Positions 39,323-51,009 of a stretch of 64,000 bases of DNA are shown piece by piece. Below the pieces are notes generated by a model. It was given only the letters and a program-made list of their open reading frames with translations. It was not told the DNA's origin and made no database searches. The stretch covers positions 186,001-250,000 of the forward strand of contig CAMDMC010000001.1 in the NCBI GenBank assembly GCA_945901825.1, written 5' to 3'. The position numbers and the translations under genes are program-made. The DNA comes from Bordetella parapertussis (GTDB taxonomy: Bacteria; Pseudomonadota; Gammaproteobacteria; Burkholderiales; Burkholderiaceae_A). How positions within the stretch are numbered: the stretch's first letter is position 1; every line of letters begins with the position of its first letter.

Positions 39323-42300
39323 ATGTCAGAAGTCAGCTTTTTCCCGGGCGCAAGCGCCATCTCGGCCTTCCGTCGCGACCGGATTCGTTTGGCTTTAGAG
39401 GGCGCAGACTGCGCTGTTAAAGACCTGTCTTGCTCTTGGGCGTACCTTGTTCATTGCGCTCCCAGGGTCCTTGCGCCCCCCTCGTGTTCGAAGGACCCGG
39501 TCATATCTTCGGTGTTTGAGAATCTATCACCCTTACTTCAGCTTCAAGGGGCAAGCTTTCCCCCGGTGGGTCGCGACAGTCTTCGTCTGTGGGTCTTCCC
39601 TCGCCATGGCACCCTGTCACCCTGGGCCTCGAAGGCCATCGATATTGCCCAGCGCTGTGGCCTTACAAGCCTCAATCGACTCGAACGGGGTCGTTGTTTT
39701 GAATTTCAGTTTGGCAAGGGGACCTTGAGCCGGGCATTTGAGGCACTTCAGGCTTTCATTCAGAGTCAAAAGGGTCAGTTCTTCTTTTACGACCGGATGA
39801 CGGAGGAGGTCTTCTTTAACAGTCCTCCCGTCCATCTTATTGAGCAGCCCCCCGTAAAGCCGCTTGAAATCATTGAGCTCTCGGGCGATCCCAGCCAGAG
39901 GTTGTCTGAGCTTCAGTCGTTCAACGCAAGGCTGGGGCTTGCGCTGTCGGCTGAAGAATTGAATTACCTTAGTGAGGCTTACCAGGCCATGGGCAGGCAG
40001 CCCACGGATGTCGAACTGATGATGTTTGCCCAGGCCAACTCCGAACACTGCCGGCACAAAATTTTCAATGCCTCGTTCATCATTAATTCACAGCCTCAAG
40101 AGCAATCGTTGTTTCAAATGATTCGCCATACCCATGCGGTGGCAGGCCAGGGTACGGTCTCGGCCTACGAGGACAATGCGGCTATTTTGCAGGGTCGCCC
40201 GGCCATCCACTTGCAGTCGTCCGTGTCAAAGCCTGGGCCTTATCGAGAGGTGCACGGCCTGATGCATACGGTGCTGAAGGCTGAAACGCACAACCACCCT
40301 ACCGCAATCTCGCCTTTTCCGGGCGCGGCAACTGGGGCCGGTGGCGAGATTCGTGACGAGGGCGCGACGGGCCGGGGTGCAGAGCCTCGGGCAGGTCTTG
40401 TCGGGTTTTCTGTATCGACCATCGACTTCTCGGGCCATTTCGATGGTCCATCGCGTCAGGCCTCCCCCCTGCAGATCATGCTCGAGGGACCCATAGGCGC
40501 TGCGGCCTTTAACAACGAATTCGGGCGGCCAGGTCTGTTGGGTTATTTCCGAAGTTTTGAGCTTGCATTCGATCAGCGTCGCTGGGGTTATCACAAGCCC
40601 ATCATGCTTGCTGGTGGCGTGGGCGTGATTCACGATGCCCTAAGCTTTAAGAAGCCTATTGCCGAGGGTGCCTTGCTGCTTCAATTGGGTGGGCCGGGCA
40701 TGCGCATTGGCCTTGGTGGTGGGGCAGCGAGCTCGGTTGACTCGGGTGCAAACTCTGCCCAACTCGACTTCGACTCGGTTCAGCGGGGCAACCCCGAAAT
40801 GCAGCGCCGCGCCCAAGAGGTCATTGATGCCTGCGTGGCCCTGGGCCCCGACAATCCCATCCTTTCTATTCATGACGTCGGTGCGGGCGGCTTGTCGAAT
40901 GCCCTGCCTGAGCTGGTGCATGGTGCAGGCATGGGCGCAGACTTTCAGCTCAGTCAGGTTCCCATTGAAGACTATTCCATGTCGCCTGCCGAAGTCTGGT
41001 GCAACGAGTCGCAAGAGCGCTACGTGCTTGCGATTGCCCAAGAGCATCTGCCACTTTTTGAGTCTGTCGCTCGGCGAGAGCGGTGCCCCTTTGCAGTGGT
41101 TGGTCGTGCCCTTTCGCAAGACCGTCTTAGGCTTTTAGCCCCGTCGCCGGTCGCCACAGGCCCCACTGAGGGCGTCAGGCAGGCATTGACTGATCAGCTT
41201 AATCCGGTTGACATGCCGTTGTCGGTGCTTCTTGGTAAGCCACCTCGGATGCAGCGCGTTGTTGAGCGTTATCAGGCCAGCTCGCAGCCGCTTGACCTTG
41301 TTGGCCACGCCCTTGATGAGCTTGCTCACAAGGTGCTTGCCCATCCCACTGTTGCAAGTAAAGAGTTCTTAATCACCATTGGCGATCGAACCGTCGGAGG
41401 GCTTACCGCCCGCGACCAGATGGTTGGTGCTTGGCAGACGCCCGTTGCAGACGCGGCAATCACCTTGTGGGACTTCAAAGGGTATGCGGGTCAGGCCATT
41501 GCCTTGGGTGAGCGTCAGCCACTTGCCGTTACCGATTCGGTGGCCTCGGTGCGTATGGCCCTGGGCGAGGCACTGACCAATTTATTCAGTGCTCCCGTTC
41601 ACGACCTTGCCGCCGTAAAGCTTTGTGCGAACTGGATGGCTGCCTGTGGGGAGAAGGGTCAAGACGTAGCCCTTTACGAGGCCGTGCAGAACCTTGCCAT
41701 GGAGCTCTGCCCCCAGCTGGGTCTCTCCATTCCCGTTGGAAAAGACTCCTTAAGTATGCGAACCGGCTGGGACGAAGCAGGCCAGAAACATTCGGTGATC
41801 TCGCCCGTATCACTGGTGCTTACGGCCGTAAGCCCGGTTGACGATGTCCGTCATGCCTGGACACCGGCCTTGCGTGCCGACCTTGGCGACACCGTGCTTG
41901 TTCTTATCGACCTTGCAGCCGGCAAGCAGCGTATGGGCGGGTCTATTCTTGCCCAGCTTCTTGGTGAGTTTGGGGGCGAGACGCCAAACCTCGAAGACCC
42001 GCAAAGCCTGCGTCGCCTTCAACAGGTCTGCCATGAAGCGCGAAGTCATGAGGGCCTAGTGCTTGCCTATCACGACCGTTCAGACGGAGGGCTTTTTGCC
42101 TGCCTTGCCGAGATGGCCTTTGCAGGCCGCTCGGGCCTAACCCTTAATCTCGATCTTCTCACCATCGATCCTTTTGCTGCCGACTGGGGCGATTTTAAAA
42201 TTCGACCTGAACAGGTGGCGGTTCAGCGTGATGAGTTAACACTGAAGGCGCTTTTCAATGAAGAGCTTGGCGTGGTTGTTCAGGTTACCCGCGAGCGACG

Positions 42301-43423
42301 TTCGGAGTTTATGGACATTCTTCGCAAGCACGGCCTCTCCTCGTCTGCGCATGAAATTGGATATGCCAATCCGCGCGATCAAATTGAAATCTATCGCGAT
42401 GCCAAATGTGTCTTTCAACAGCCCAGGTCGCGGCTGCAAGAGAGCTGGTCAAAGGTTAGCTTCGAGTTTGCATCGCGCCGGGACAACCCCGCTTTGGCCA
42501 GGCAGGCCTTCGAAGCCTTGCATCAGACAAAGGCTCCGCAAGCGTATCTTCCCGAGGCATTGGTAAGGCGGCTTTCGGAGCTCACTGAGCAAACGGGTTC
42601 TACCCGGACGGGCGAGAGTTCAGCCTCTCCCAAGTCTGCTGCCCTTGCCCTTAGCCGCCCGCGCATCGCCATTCTTAGAGAGCAGGGCGTTAACGGTCAA
42701 ATTGAAATGGCTGCCGCTTTTGAGGCGGCAGGCTTTGAAGCCTGGGATGTCCACATGACGGACCTGCTTGACCAGCGTATTGGCCTTGACTCCATGGCGG
42801 GCCTGGTTGCCTGTGGCGGTTTTTCGTTTGGCGATGTCTTGGGTGCGGGTAACGGCTGGGCAAGTTCAATTCTTCACAACAATAGTCTTCGCGATACCTT
42901 TACGGCGTTTTTTGAACGCCAAGACCGTTTTGCCTTGGGTGTCTGCAATGGCTGCCAGATGATGGCGAGACTGCACTCGATTATTCCGGGCACGCAAGGC
43001 TGGCCTACTTTTCTGCCAAATGCCTCCGAGCAGTTCGAGGCCCGGCTCTCCATGGTTGAAGTGCTCGAGTCAAACTCCATCTTTTTTAAAGATATGCAGG
43101 GTGCGCGTCTTCCGGTGGTTGTCTCACACGGGGAGGGCAGAGCCTTCTGGGGTGAGGGGCAGGCTGCGTCGCTTGCGGCTCTCCGGTACACCGATGCGGG
43201 AAAGCCCGCCCAGCTCTATCCTGCCAATCCGAACGGCTCTCCCGAAGGACTTACAGGCTTTACGAATGAGGATGGTCGGGTACTTGTTCTGATGCCCCAC
43301 CCCGAAAGGGTTTTTAGAAATGTTCAGTTGTCTTGGATTCCTGAGCCTTTCAAAACAAACAACGATTTTTCACCATGGGCGGTTTTTTTCAAGAATGCCT
43401 ATGAATGGGTAAGGAAGGTTTAA
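39323..43423 (+). CDS. purL: Phosphoribosylformylglycinamidine synthase (PurL, large type)
   Basis: This is a 1366-residue single-chain FGAM synthase that converts FGAR, glutamine and ATP to FGAM in purine synthesis. The N-terminal PurS-like and linker regions lead to the synthetase core ([37 protein letters not shown]). The C-terminal glutaminase domain has the nucleophile cysteine in [11 protein letters not shown] and the His-Glu pair in MPHPERV. Length is standard for proteobacterial PurL. Its TAA stop overlaps the ATG of the ABC-F gene. Confidence 0.97.
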   Translation: MSEVSFFPGASAISAFRRDRIRLALEGADCAVKDLSCSWAYLVHCAPRVLAPPSCSKDPVISSVFENLSPLLQLQGASFPPVGRDSLRLWVFPRHGTLSPWASKAIDIAQRCGLTSLNRLERGRCFEFQFGKGTLSRAFEALQAFIQSQKGQFFFYDRMTEEVFFNSPPVHLIEQPPVKPLEIIELSGDPSQRLSELQSFNARLGLALSAEELNYLSEAYQAMGRQPTDVELMMFAQANSEHCRHKIFNASFIINSQPQEQSLFQMIRHTHAVAGQGTVSAYEDNAAILQGRPAIHLQSSVSKPGPYREVHGLMHTVLKAETHNHPTAISPFPGAATGAGGEIRDEGATGRGAEPRAGLVGFSVSTIDFSGHFDGPSRQASPLQIMLEGPIGAAAFNNEFGRPGLLGYFRSFELAFDQRRWGYHKPIMLAGGVGVIHDALSFKKPIAEGALLLQLGGPGMRIGLGGGAASSVDSGANSAQLDFDSVQRGNPEMQRRAQEVIDACVALGPDNPILSIHDVGAGGLSNALPELVHGAGMGADFQLSQVPIEDYSMSPAEVWCNESQERYVLAIAQEHLPLFESVARRERCPFAVVGRALSQDRLRLLAPSPVATGPTEGVRQALTDQLNPVDMPLSVLLGKPPRMQRVVERYQASSQPLDLVGHALDELAHKVLAHPTVASKEFLITIGDRTVGGLTARDQMVGAWQTPVADAAITLWDFKGYAGQAIALGERQPLAVTDSVASVRMALGEALTNLFSAPVHDLAAVKLCANWMAACGEKGQDVALYEAVQNLAMELCPQLGLSIPVGKDSLSMRTGWDEAGQKHSVISPVSLVLTAVSPVDDVRHAWTPALRADLGDTVLVLIDLAAGKQRMGGSILAQLLGEFGGETPNLEDPQSLRRLQQVCHEARSHEGLVLAYHDRSDGGLFACLAEMAFAGRSGLTLNLDLLTIDPFAADWGDFKIRPEQVAVQRDELTLKALFNEELGVVVQVTRERRSEFMDILRKHGLSSSAHEIGYANPRDQIEIYRDAKCVFQQPRSRLQESWSKVSFEFASRRDNPALARQAFEALHQTKAPQAYLPEALVRRLSELTEQTGSTRTGESSASPKSAALALSRPRIAILREQGVNGQIEMAAAFEAAGFEAWDVHMTDLLDQRIGLDSMAGLVACGGFSFGDVLGAGNGWASSILHNNSLRDTFTAFFERQDRFALGVCNGCQMMARLHSIIPGTQGWPTFLPNASEQFEARLSMVEVLESNSIFFKDMQGARLPVVVSHGEGRAFWGEGQAASLAALRYTDAGKPAQLYPANPNGSPEGLTGFTNEDGRVLVLMPHPERVFRNVQLSWIPEPFKTNNDFSPWAVFFKNAYEWVRKV

Positions 43424-45039
43424 TGCTCTCAACTGCAAATATCACCATGCAATTTGGGGCCAAGCCCCTTTTTGAAAACGTTAGTGTCAAGTTTGGAAAC
43501 GGTCACCGCTACGGCCTTATCGGGGCCAACGGATGCGGCAAATCCACCTTCATGAAGATTCTTGGAGGCGACCTCGAGCAGAGCTCAGGGGAAGTGATAA
43601 AAGAGCCCGGTGTTCGTCTTGGAAAGCTTCGTCAGGACCAGTTTGCTTACGAGGATCACCGCGTGATTGATGTGGTCATGATGGGCCACGAAGAGATGTG
43701 GGCTGCCATGACCGAGCGCGATGCAATTTACGCGAACGCCGATGCCACCGAGGATGACTACATGCGGGCCGCCGATCTCGAGGCGAAGTTTGCAGAGTTC
43801 GATGGCTACACCGCCGAGGCCCGTGCGGGCGAATTACTCCTGGGTGCGGGCATTGCACTTGATCAACACAATGGTCCCATGAGCGAGATTTCCCCGGGAT
43901 GGAAGCTGAGGGTTCTTCTTGCTCAAGCCCTTTTTAGCGACCCCGATGTGCTCTTGCTTGATGAGCCAACCAACAACCTAGATATTGACACCATACGCTG
44001 GCTTGAGGGCCTTCTTAATGATCGTGATTGCACCATGATCATCATTTCCCACGATCGTCATTTTCTTAACTCGGTATGTACGCACATGGCCGATGTCGAC
44101 TATGGGGATATTCGAATCTATCCCGGCAATTACGACGACTACATGCTGGCATCGTCGGAGGCGCGTGCGCGGCTTATGGCGGCAAACGCCAAGAGCAAGG
44201 AGCGTGTTTCTGAGTTGCAGGAGTTTGTTCGCCGTTTTTCGGCCAATAAAAGCAAGGCCAAGCAGGCGACATCCCGTCGTAGGCTTATTGAGAAAATCCA
44301 GTTTGAATCGGTGGAGGTGCGCCCATCATCTCGGCAGAACCCCTACATTCGTTTTGAGCAGACCAAGCAGCTTTACCGCCAGGCTGTTCACCTTCAGAGC
44401 ATTTCGAAGGCTTACGACAGTCAGCCTGTTCTTAAGAAACTCTCGTTAATGGTGGAAGCCGGCGAAAGAATTGCCGTGGTGGGCCCCAACGGTGCCGGAA
44501 AATCCACCTTAATTAAATGTCTGGTTGGCCTGGATCACAAGGGCATAGATGTCGACGAGGGGCTTGTGAAATGGGCAGAAAATGCGCAGATTGGTTACAT
44601 GGCCCAGGACGTCTATCCGGAGTTTGAGAAAGACTCCACCTTAACCTCTTGGCTTCAAAACTACGGGCAAGAGGGTGACGATGATCAGGCGTTGCGCTCT
44701 ATTCTTGGCAGGCTTTTGTTTTCTGGCGATGACGTTGCAAAGCAGGTCAGGGTGCTCTCGGGAGGTGAGAAGCACCGCATGAGCTTTGGCCGACTTATGC
44801 TTGAGCGCTCCAACGTACTGGTTCTCGATGAGCCCACGAATCATCTGGACATGGAGTCCATTGAGTCGCTGCAGCTTGCCCTTGAGAAATACCAGGGCAC
44901 GCTATTTGTGGTGAGCCACGACCGTGAGTTTGTCAATGCCATTGCCAATCGCATCATCATTTTGAAGGGCGACGGCAGTCTTATTGACTTCAAAGGGTCC
45001 TACGATGATTACCTAAGCAGCGAGGGGCTTGAGGCCTAG
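43423..45039 (+). CDS. ABC-F family ATPase (YbiT-like)
   Basis: This is a 538-residue soluble protein with two ABC domains: Walker A GANGCGKS near residue 40 and GPNGAGKS near residue 350, each followed by a signature motif and the [14 protein letters not shown] or [14 protein letters not shown]alker B. A charged linker lies between them. ABC-F proteins act on ribosomes, in translation fidelity or protection, rather than in transport. The start is the ATG at 43423, preceded by GGTAAGGAAGG and overlapping the purL stop by one base. Sequence pattern points to the YbiT subgroup. Confidence 0.93.
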   Translation: MLSTANITMQFGAKPLFENVSVKFGNGHRYGLIGANGCGKSTFMKILGGDLEQSSGEVIKEPGVRLGKLRQDQFAYEDHRVIDVVMMGHEEMWAAMTERDAIYANADATEDDYMRAADLEAKFAEFDGYTAEARAGELLLGAGIALDQHNGPMSEISPGWKLRVLLAQALFSDPDVLLLDEPTNNLDIDTIRWLEGLLNDRDCTMIIISHDRHFLNSVCTHMADVDYGDIRIYPGNYDDYMLASSEARARLMAANAKSKERVSELQEFVRRFSANKSKAKQATSRRRLIEKIQFESVEVRPSSRQNPYIRFEQTKQLYRQAVHLQSISKAYDSQPVLKKLSLMVEAGERIAVVGPNGAGKSTLIKCLVGLDHKGIDVDEGLVKWAENAQIGYMAQDVYPEFEKDSTLTSWLQNYGQEGDDDQALRSILGRLLFSGDDVAKQVRVLSGGEKHRMSFGRLMLERSNVLVLDEPTNHLDMESIESLQLALEKYQGTLFVVSHDREFVNAIANRIIILKGDGSLIDFKGSYDDYLSSEGLEA

Positions 45040-45045
45040 GGGGTC

Positions 45046-45999
45046 TTAGGCGCGCTGCTTCAGGCAATCCAGCAGGCTATCAAGGTCAGCAAAGTTAAAC
45101 TGAAGGGCTGCCTGATTGGCCACAACAGGCTTTGCCCGGTAGGCAAGGCTTAGGTGAACCTGGGTCATCATGGGAAGATCGTTTGCCCCATCCCCAATGG
45201 CAATGGCCTGTTGGTTTGCATTAATTCCCAGGGCACTTGCGGCCTTAAGCACGGCAGCCTGCTTTGCGTTTCCATCCACAATGGGGCCAACAACCTCGCC
45301 GGTAAGTTTCCCGTTTTCCATCCCCAGCCTATTACAGTGAATCTCGTCAAACCCAAGGGTCTGAGCAACATGGCCGGTGAAGGGTTGAAAGCCGCCAGAC
45401 ACCAAGAGGCAGTGTAGGCCCGCAGATTTTGCCGCGGCCACCAGCTCCTTTGCGCCAGGGTTAAAGCGCAGTCGCTCGGTTAAGACGCTTTGCAAGGCAC
45501 CGGTTGAAAGGCCTTTCAGAAACGCAACCCGTCGACGCAGGCTCTCGGCATAGTCGGTGATTTCGCCGCGCATGGCGGCCTCGGTGATGCTTGCAACCTC
45601 TGCCTTTTTACCGCAAAAGTCGGCGACCTCATCGAGGCATTCAATGGAAATAACAGTGGAGTCCATGTCCATGGCAAGCAGCTTGTAGCTTGCAAGGCCT
45701 CTGGGCTTGGCCATAGCTACAAGGTCGATCGACTGCGCCGTGCATTGCATACGAAGCGCTTGAATCGCGGCTCGACCTAGAGCCTTCGGAGCAGTGCCTT
45801 CAAGCTTGGCATAGGCAGGCCGATGCTGTGGGCTGACCACGGAAAGATCGTCCGGGCGATGCTCGAATGCATGAAGCAGGGCTTTCACTTTTAGCAGAAG
45901 GTCGTCTGCATTCCGGCTTTGTTCACCGTTTGCACCGGCGCCTGCCTGCAGAAAATAGAGTTCGGATTCGGCGTTGAGGTCGTCGTTTAAGGCGTGCAT
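45046..45999 (-). CDS. serB: Phosphoserine phosphatase SerB
   Basis: This is a 317-residue enzyme with the HAD motif LAMDMDSTVISIECLDEVADF near residue 110, which is diagnostic for SerB. It also has LLVSGGFQPFTGHVA and AIGDGANDLPMM. It makes serine from phosphoserine. The N-terminal ~90 residues form the extra regulatory-like domain found in SerB. It converges with the ABC-F gene, only six bases apart, and its start lies 14 bases downstream of the end of mfd. Confidence 0.95.
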   Translation of the reverse strand: MHALNDDLNAESELYFLQAGAGANGEQSRNADDLLLKVKALLHAFEHRPDDLSVVSPQHRPAYAKLEGTAPKALGRAAIQALRMQCTAQSIDLVAMAKPRGLASYKLLAMDMDSTVISIECLDEVADFCGKKAEVASITEAAMRGEITDYAESLRRRVAFLKGLSTGALQSVLTERLRFNPGAKELVAAAKSAGLHCLLVSGGFQPFTGHVAQTLGFDEIHCNRLGMENGKLTGEVVGPIVDGNAKQAAVLKAASALGINANQQAIAIGDGANDLPMMTQVHLSLAYRAKPVVANQAALQFNFADLDSLLDCLKQRA

Positions 46000-46013
46000 G
46001 GCATCGGTCTAAC

Positions 46014-49000
46014 TTAAGGGCTGGTCGGGTTGGAATCAAGAACCTGCTGAAAAACTGTTTGCAGAACCGCAAGCCGCTCAGGCAGTTTCGAAGACGCAAT
46101 GTCTGCTCGTAGGCGATCGTTGCCTTGCAGTCGAAACCTTGAGTCGGTCTGAATAAGCTTGATAACTTTTGCTGGATTCACAGGTGCATTGGGGCCGAAC
46201 TGAACCGCAACGCGCTCGGGGCCGGCATCAATCTTAATCACGTTCCAGGCCTTGCAGCGAAGACGAAGCCTATGGGTCTCAAGAAGCGCCTTGGCGGGGT
46301 CGGGCAGTTTCCCAAAGCGATCGATCAGCTCTTCTTGCAGGTCCGAGAGGTCTTCTTGGGTGGTTGCACTTGCCATTCGTTTATACAGAGAGAGCCTCTC
46401 GCGAATGTCCTGGCAGTAGTCTTCGGGCAGTAGCGCGGGAAGATGCAGCTGAATTTCGGTAACGCTTGTTAAGGGTGCGTCGAGGTCGGGCTCGCGACCT
46501 GCCTTCAGAGCACTTACAGCCTCTTGAAGCATATCGGCATAAAGCTGAAAACCAACCTCGGTCATGTTGCCCGACTGGTTATCGCCCAAGACCTCGCCTG
46601 CACCCCGAATCTCCAGGTCGTGCATCGCAAGAAAAAAGCCGCTTCCAAGCTCTTCCATGGAGGTAATGGCGTCGAGCCGCTTCTTGGCATCACGGGTAAT
46701 GGACTCCTCATCGGGCACTAGCAGGTAGGCGTAGGCCTGGTGATGGGATCGACCCACTCGGCCCCTTAACTGATGCAGCTGCGCCAGGCCAAACCGGTCG
46801 GCGCGGTAGATGACGATGGTGTTCGCAGTGGGGACATCGATACCAGTCTCAATAATGGTTGTGCACAAAAGCACGTTAATACGCTGCTGGTTGAAATCAC
46901 GCATGACCTGCTCAAGTTCGCGCTCGGGCAGCTGACCGTGGGCCACGCCAATACGGGCCTCAGGTAGAAGTGCCCTGAGCATTTCGACCCGATGTTGCAT
47001 GGTCTCCACCTGGTTGTGCAGCACATAGGCCTGGCCTCCCCGCCGAAGTTCACGCAAGAGGGCCTCACGCACGGTGCTATCGGAGTCTTGTCTCACCATG
47101 GTTTTAATGGCCAGACGTTTCTGCGGTGCGGTTGCAATTATGGAGAAGTCGCGAATGCCCTCCATGCTCATGGCAAGCGTGCGAGGAATGGGTGTGGCGG
47201 TTAAAGTCAGAACGTCCACCTCGGCCCGCAGCGTTTTTAGTACCTCTTTTTGTCGCGCACCAAAGCGATGTTCTTCATCAATAATAATTAAGCCAAGCCT
47301 TTTAAACTGTGTGCGGGCCGAGAGCAGCTGGTGGGTCCCAATAACAATATCAAGGCGTCCCTCGGCCAGTTCTTCAAGCGACTCGTTCACTTCTTTGCCC
47401 GATTTAAAGCGTGAAAGCTCTGCAAGTTTCACTGGCCATGACGAGAAGCGATCTTGGAAGGTCTGAAAGTGCTGCTCGGCAAGAAGCGTGGTTGGGCAGA
47501 GCACGGCAACCTGCTTGCCGTCCATTACAGCGACAAAGGCGGCTCGCAGAGCTACTTCGGTCTTACCAAAGCCCACATCGCCGCAGACAAGACGGTCCAT
47601 GGGTTTGCCTGAGATCATGTCCTGAACCACTGCATGAATAGTGGCGAGCTGGTCCGGTGTCTCTTCAAATCCGAAGCCGTCGGCAAACCGCTCGTAGTCC
47701 GAGGCCTGAAATGCAAAGGCATGACCTTCGCGGGCCGCACGCCTCGCATAGAGGTTGAGCAGTTCGGCCGCGGTGTCCTTAGCCTGTTTTGCAGCCTTTG
47801 ACTTCGCCTTATCCCACTGCCCCCCGCCAAGACGATGAAGCGGGGCGGAGTCGGGGTCGCTGCCGCTGTAGCGACTTATCAGATGAAGCTGAGCCACTGG
47901 CACATACAAGAGGGCGTTCTCGGCATAAACCAAATGCAGAAACTCATTGGGGCCATCGCCGAGGTCCATGTTGATAAGGCCTTGGTAGCGGCCAACGCCA
48001 TGCTGAAGGTGCACAACGGGGTCGTTGATCTTAAGCTCGGAAAGGTCACGGATAATGGCGTCGACGTTGGTTTGTTTGGCCCGTTGGCCATGCCGTTGAC
48101 GCCTTTGAAGGTCGGCAAAGAGCTCAAACTCGGTAATAAGGACCAGCCCGAGGGCAGGGGCTCGAAAGCCCTGATGAAAGGGACTCACCGTAAGCAGGCA
48201 GCTCGGCTCGGCTCCTTGGCTCCCGGAGGCATTGGTCTTATGGAGAAGGCCGGGGATCTCGGTGAGTTCGCACCGATCGAAGTGAATACCCGAGCCCTCA
48301 AGCATCTCTGCCAGCGTCTCTCGTCGTCCATCGGTGTCGACGCAGACCACGGTGACCAGGTTCTCTTTTGCTGCCTCTGCAACAGCTAACTGCAACCTTG
48401 CCAGTACAGGTGTGGCCTGGCGGTCGGCGCGAACGTCGGGTGCCGTTTGGGTAAGAGTCTGCTCACGGGCCTCTGACAGCAGTGTCTGACCCCAAACACT
48501 AAGGGTCTGATTGAACCGGGGGACAGGCACGAGAATGTCCTCGGGGGGAAGCACGGGGCGCTCGATGTCATGACGCAGAAACTCCCAGCGGGTTTTGACC
48601 TCGCTGAAGGTCTGTTCGAAGCTGCTCTGAACATCGCCGACCAGAAGAATCTGTGCATCGGGGTGAAGGTAGGCAGACAAATCGGCAAGCTCATCAAAAA
48701 GCAAAGGCAGGTAGTACTCGATACCGGGTCCGAAAAGACCGTTGCCTGCGTCTTTGTAGAGCGAGCAGCGAGAGGGATCACCCTCGAAGGTCTCGCGCCA
48801 TCGGTTGCGAAGCCGAGAGGCTGACTCGGCATCGCGTGGGTATTCCCGTCCAGGAAGAATACGAACCTCGCGAACCGGATGCACGCTGCGCTGGCTTTCA
48901 GGGTCGAAGACCCGAATGGAGGCGATTTCATCATCAAAAAGCTCGATACGATAGGGAAGGCTAGAGCCCATGGGGTAGAGGTCGATGAGTCCACCGCGAA

Positions 49001-49622
49001 TCGCGTATTCGCTGGGTGAGAAGACCTGACCCACAGGGCTGTACCCAGCGGTCTGAAGTTGCTGGCGTAGACGATCCACCGAGAGGGACTGACCGGTTCG
49101 AAAGAAGAACGTATTGGCGGCCAGGTAATTGGGTGGAGGAAGACGTTGCAGGGCCGTGGGTGCTGCGACAACCAAAAGGTCCAGCTGACCGGTAATGGCT
49201 AGGTATAGGCTGTTCAGGCGCTCTGAGATGAGGTCTTGATGGGGTGAGAAAGCCTCATAGGCAAGCGTCTCCCAGTCCCCAAGGCCCGCAACGCGCAGTT
49301 CGGGCTGCCAGGCTTGGACTTCTTGCAAAAGCCGCTGAGAGCGGGCGGCATTCTCGGCAATAACAAGGGTTAAGGCGCCCTTGTGGTCGGATGCCGAAGG
49401 CCTTGTCCGAAGACTCTGTGCCTGCTCCAATGCCCAGCAGGCAGTGAAAAGACTGTCGGCAGACCCCACAGGAAGGCCTGTCAGGTGCCGTTGGCCAGGA
49501 GCCTGAGGACGATTCCCCGGACCGGGCCATGACCATTGCAGCGTCGGGACTGAGGCGGGTGGCGGGTTTGGCGTGGATGCGGCCTCGGAAAGTTCTGGAC
49601 TGCTGTCGATCATCTCTGTCAT
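46014..49622 (-). CDS. mfd: Transcription-repair coupling factor Mfd
   Basis: This is a 1202-residue SF2 translocase that removes stalled RNA polymerase and recruits UvrA. An N-terminal UvrB-like module is followed by a CarD-like RNA-polymerase-interacting domain (DPVVHLQHGVGRYQGL). The helicase motifs follow (DRLVCGDVGFGKTEVALRAAF, IIDEEHRFGARQKE, LTATPIPRTL) and then the C-terminal TRCF domain. Length is normal. Only 16 bases separate its ATG from the divergent ispDF start, so its true start may be somewhat further in, since the first ~25 residues are low-complexity. Confidence 0.96.
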   Translation of the reverse strand: MTEMIDSSPELSEAASTPNPPPASVPTLQWSWPGPGNRPQAPGQRHLTGLPVGSADSLFTACWALEQAQSLRTRPSASDHKGALTLVIAENAARSQRLLQEVQAWQPELRVAGLGDWETLAYEAFSPHQDLISERLNSLYLAITGQLDLLVVAAPTALQRLPPPNYLAANTFFFRTGQSLSVDRLRQQLQTAGYSPVGQVFSPSEYAIRGGLIDLYPMGSSLPYRIELFDDEIASIRVFDPESQRSVHPVREVRILPGREYPRDAESASRLRNRWRETFEGDPSRCSLYKDAGNGLFGPGIEYYLPLLFDELADLSAYLHPDAQILLVGDVQSSFEQTFSEVKTRWEFLRHDIERPVLPPEDILVPVPRFNQTLSVWGQTLLSEAREQTLTQTAPDVRADRQATPVLARLQLAVAEAAKENLVTVVCVDTDGRRETLAEMLEGSGIHFDRCELTEIPGLLHKTNASGSQGAEPSCLLTVSPFHQGFRAPALGLVLITEFELFADLQRRQRHGQRAKQTNVDAIIRDLSELKINDPVVHLQHGVGRYQGLINMDLGDGPNEFLHLVYAENALLYVPVAQLHLISRYSGSDPDSAPLHRLGGGQWDKAKSKAAKQAKDTAAELLNLYARRAAREGHAFAFQASDYERFADGFGFEETPDQLATIHAVVQDMISGKPMDRLVCGDVGFGKTEVALRAAFVAVMDGKQVAVLCPTTLLAEQHFQTFQDRFSSWPVKLAELSRFKSGKEVNESLEELAEGRLDIVIGTHQLLSARTQFKRLGLIIIDEEHRFGARQKEVLKTLRAEVDVLTLTATPIPRTLAMSMEGIRDFSIIATAPQKRLAIKTMVRQDSDSTVREALLRELRRGGQAYVLHNQVETMQHRVEMLRALLPEARIGVAHGQLPERELEQVMRDFNQQRINVLLCTTIIETGIDVPTANTIVIYRADRFGLAQLHQLRGRVGRSHHQAYAYLLVPDEESITRDAKKRLDAITSMEELGSGFFLAMHDLEIRGAGEVLGDNQSGNMTEVGFQLYADMLQEAVSALKAGREPDLDAPLTSVTEIQLHLPALLPEDYCQDIRERLSLYKRMASATTQEDLSDLQEELIDRFGKLPDPAKALLETHRLRLRCKAWNVIKIDAGPERVAVQFGPNAPVNPAKVIKLIQTDSRFRLQGNDRLRADIASSKLPERLAVLQTVFQQVLDSNPTSP

Positions 49623-49638
49623 CTGCTAATTTTAGGGG

Positions 49639-51009
49639 ATGAATATGCAATCCCCTGCAAGTTACCTCTCTTCTCTTGACCTGGCCGACCTCAGGCTGAG
49701 GTCCTTTCTGGCCAGCCTGCATGGCCAAAAGGGCAGGGCCGCGAGCCCCCCACTCTGGCTTGTTGTCCCCGCGGCAGGCGCTGGGACGAGGGCTGGCCTG
49801 GATAAGCCCAAACAGTATTTTGAGAGTCATGGGCAGACCGTCTTGGAGCGCTGTCTGGTTGCGCTTGGCAAGGGTACTGCGGGCATCGAGGCCTTTGCTG
49901 GCATTCTGGTGCTTTTATCGCCCAAAGACACGCATTGGCAGAGCCTGCAGATTGATCAAGGCCTGCAACGCCATCTGGGGGCCGAGTTTCCTCTCGTGGC
50001 CCTAAAAATAGGGGGCGCCGAACGCGCGCAGACGGTGATGGCGGGTCTTGACTGTCTGCAGCGGGTTCTTGGCGTGGAGGCTCAGAGGCACTGGGTGATG
50101 GTGCATGATGCCGCGAGGCCCTTCATTACCGCAGAGGCAATTGAACGTCTCTGGTTCGAGGGCCAAGGCGAGGACGGAGCGCTTCTGGCCTTGCCCGTGG
50201 CCGACACGCTCAAACGTGCCCAGCCCCAAGACGCCGGCCACCCTAGCGGAGCCTTCGAGAAGAATCCCCAGGTGAAGGTTCTTGAAACGGTTCCCCGCGA
50301 CCACCTCTGGCGGGCACAGACCCCGCAGCTTTTTCGTCTTGGCTTGATCCACAAGGCCCTCTCGGTTCAGCCACTTGCCACCGATGAGTCCCTTGCCATG
50401 GAGGCGCTTGGTTACAGGCCTCGGCTTGTCATGGGTGAGGCCAGTAACATTAAGCTCACCTTTGAACAAGACTTTGAAAAGGACCTTCTTTCCATGCCCC
50501 ACTCGTCGGACCCACTGAAGGCTCGCGCCCAGGAGCCTGCAATTCGTGTTGGCCAGGGGTTTGATGTCCATGCCCTCGTCAAAGGTCGCCCGCTTGTTTT
50601 AGGGGGGGTTCGCATTGCGCATGAGACAGGCCTGCTTGGGCATTCCGATGCCGATGTCCTGTTGCATGCCATTGCCGATGCCCTCTTAGGCGCGTTGGGG
50701 CTTGGCGATATCGGGCGGCATTTTCCGGACACGGACGATGCATTTAAGAACATCGACAGTCGTGTTCTGCTTCGCAGGGTGGTTAAGGTTATTCAAGAGC
50801 AGGGCTTTCGTGTTGCTCAGATCGATGCAACCCTCATTGCCCAGCGTCCTAAGCTCATGCCATACATAGACAGCATGGTTGTGAACATTGGTGAGGACTG
50901 TCAGTGCGACTTTGTGAACGTTAAGGCAACTACGACAGAAAGGCTTGGGTTCACAGGTCGTGAAGAAGGCATTGCAGCGCAGGCAATTGCCAGTCTCGTT
51001 CGAGCCTAA
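49639..51009 (+). CDS. ispDF: Bifunctional IspD-IspF enzyme (MEP pathway)
   Basis: This is a 456-residue fusion of two isoprenoid-precursor enzymes. Residues ~30-280 are 2-C-methyl-D-erythritol 4-phosphate cytidylyltransferase ([18 protein letters not shown] nucleotide-binding loop, VHDAARPF). Residues ~297-456 are the 2-C-methyl-D-erythritol 2,4-cyclodiphosphate synthase ([39 protein letters not shown]). IspDF fusions are common in alphaproteobacteria and epsilonproteobacteria. The linker between domains is short. Its stop overlaps the start of tsaB-rimI (TAATG). Confidence 0.94.
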   Translation: MNMQSPASYLSSLDLADLRLRSFLASLHGQKGRAASPPLWLVVPAAGAGTRAGLDKPKQYFESHGQTVLERCLVALGKGTAGIEAFAGILVLLSPKDTHWQSLQIDQGLQRHLGAEFPLVALKIGGAERAQTVMAGLDCLQRVLGVEAQRHWVMVHDAARPFITAEAIERLWFEGQGEDGALLALPVADTLKRAQPQDAGHPSGAFEKNPQVKVLETVPRDHLWRAQTPQLFRLGLIHKALSVQPLATDESLAMEALGYRPRLVMGEASNIKLTFEQDFEKDLLSMPHSSDPLKARAQEPAIRVGQGFDVHALVKGRPLVLGGVRIAHETGLLGHSDADVLLHAIADALLGALGLGDIGRHFPDTDDAFKNIDSRVLLRRVVKVIQEQGFRVAQIDATLIAQRPKLMPYIDSMVVNIGEDCQCDFVNVKATTTERLGFTGREEGIAAQAIASLVRA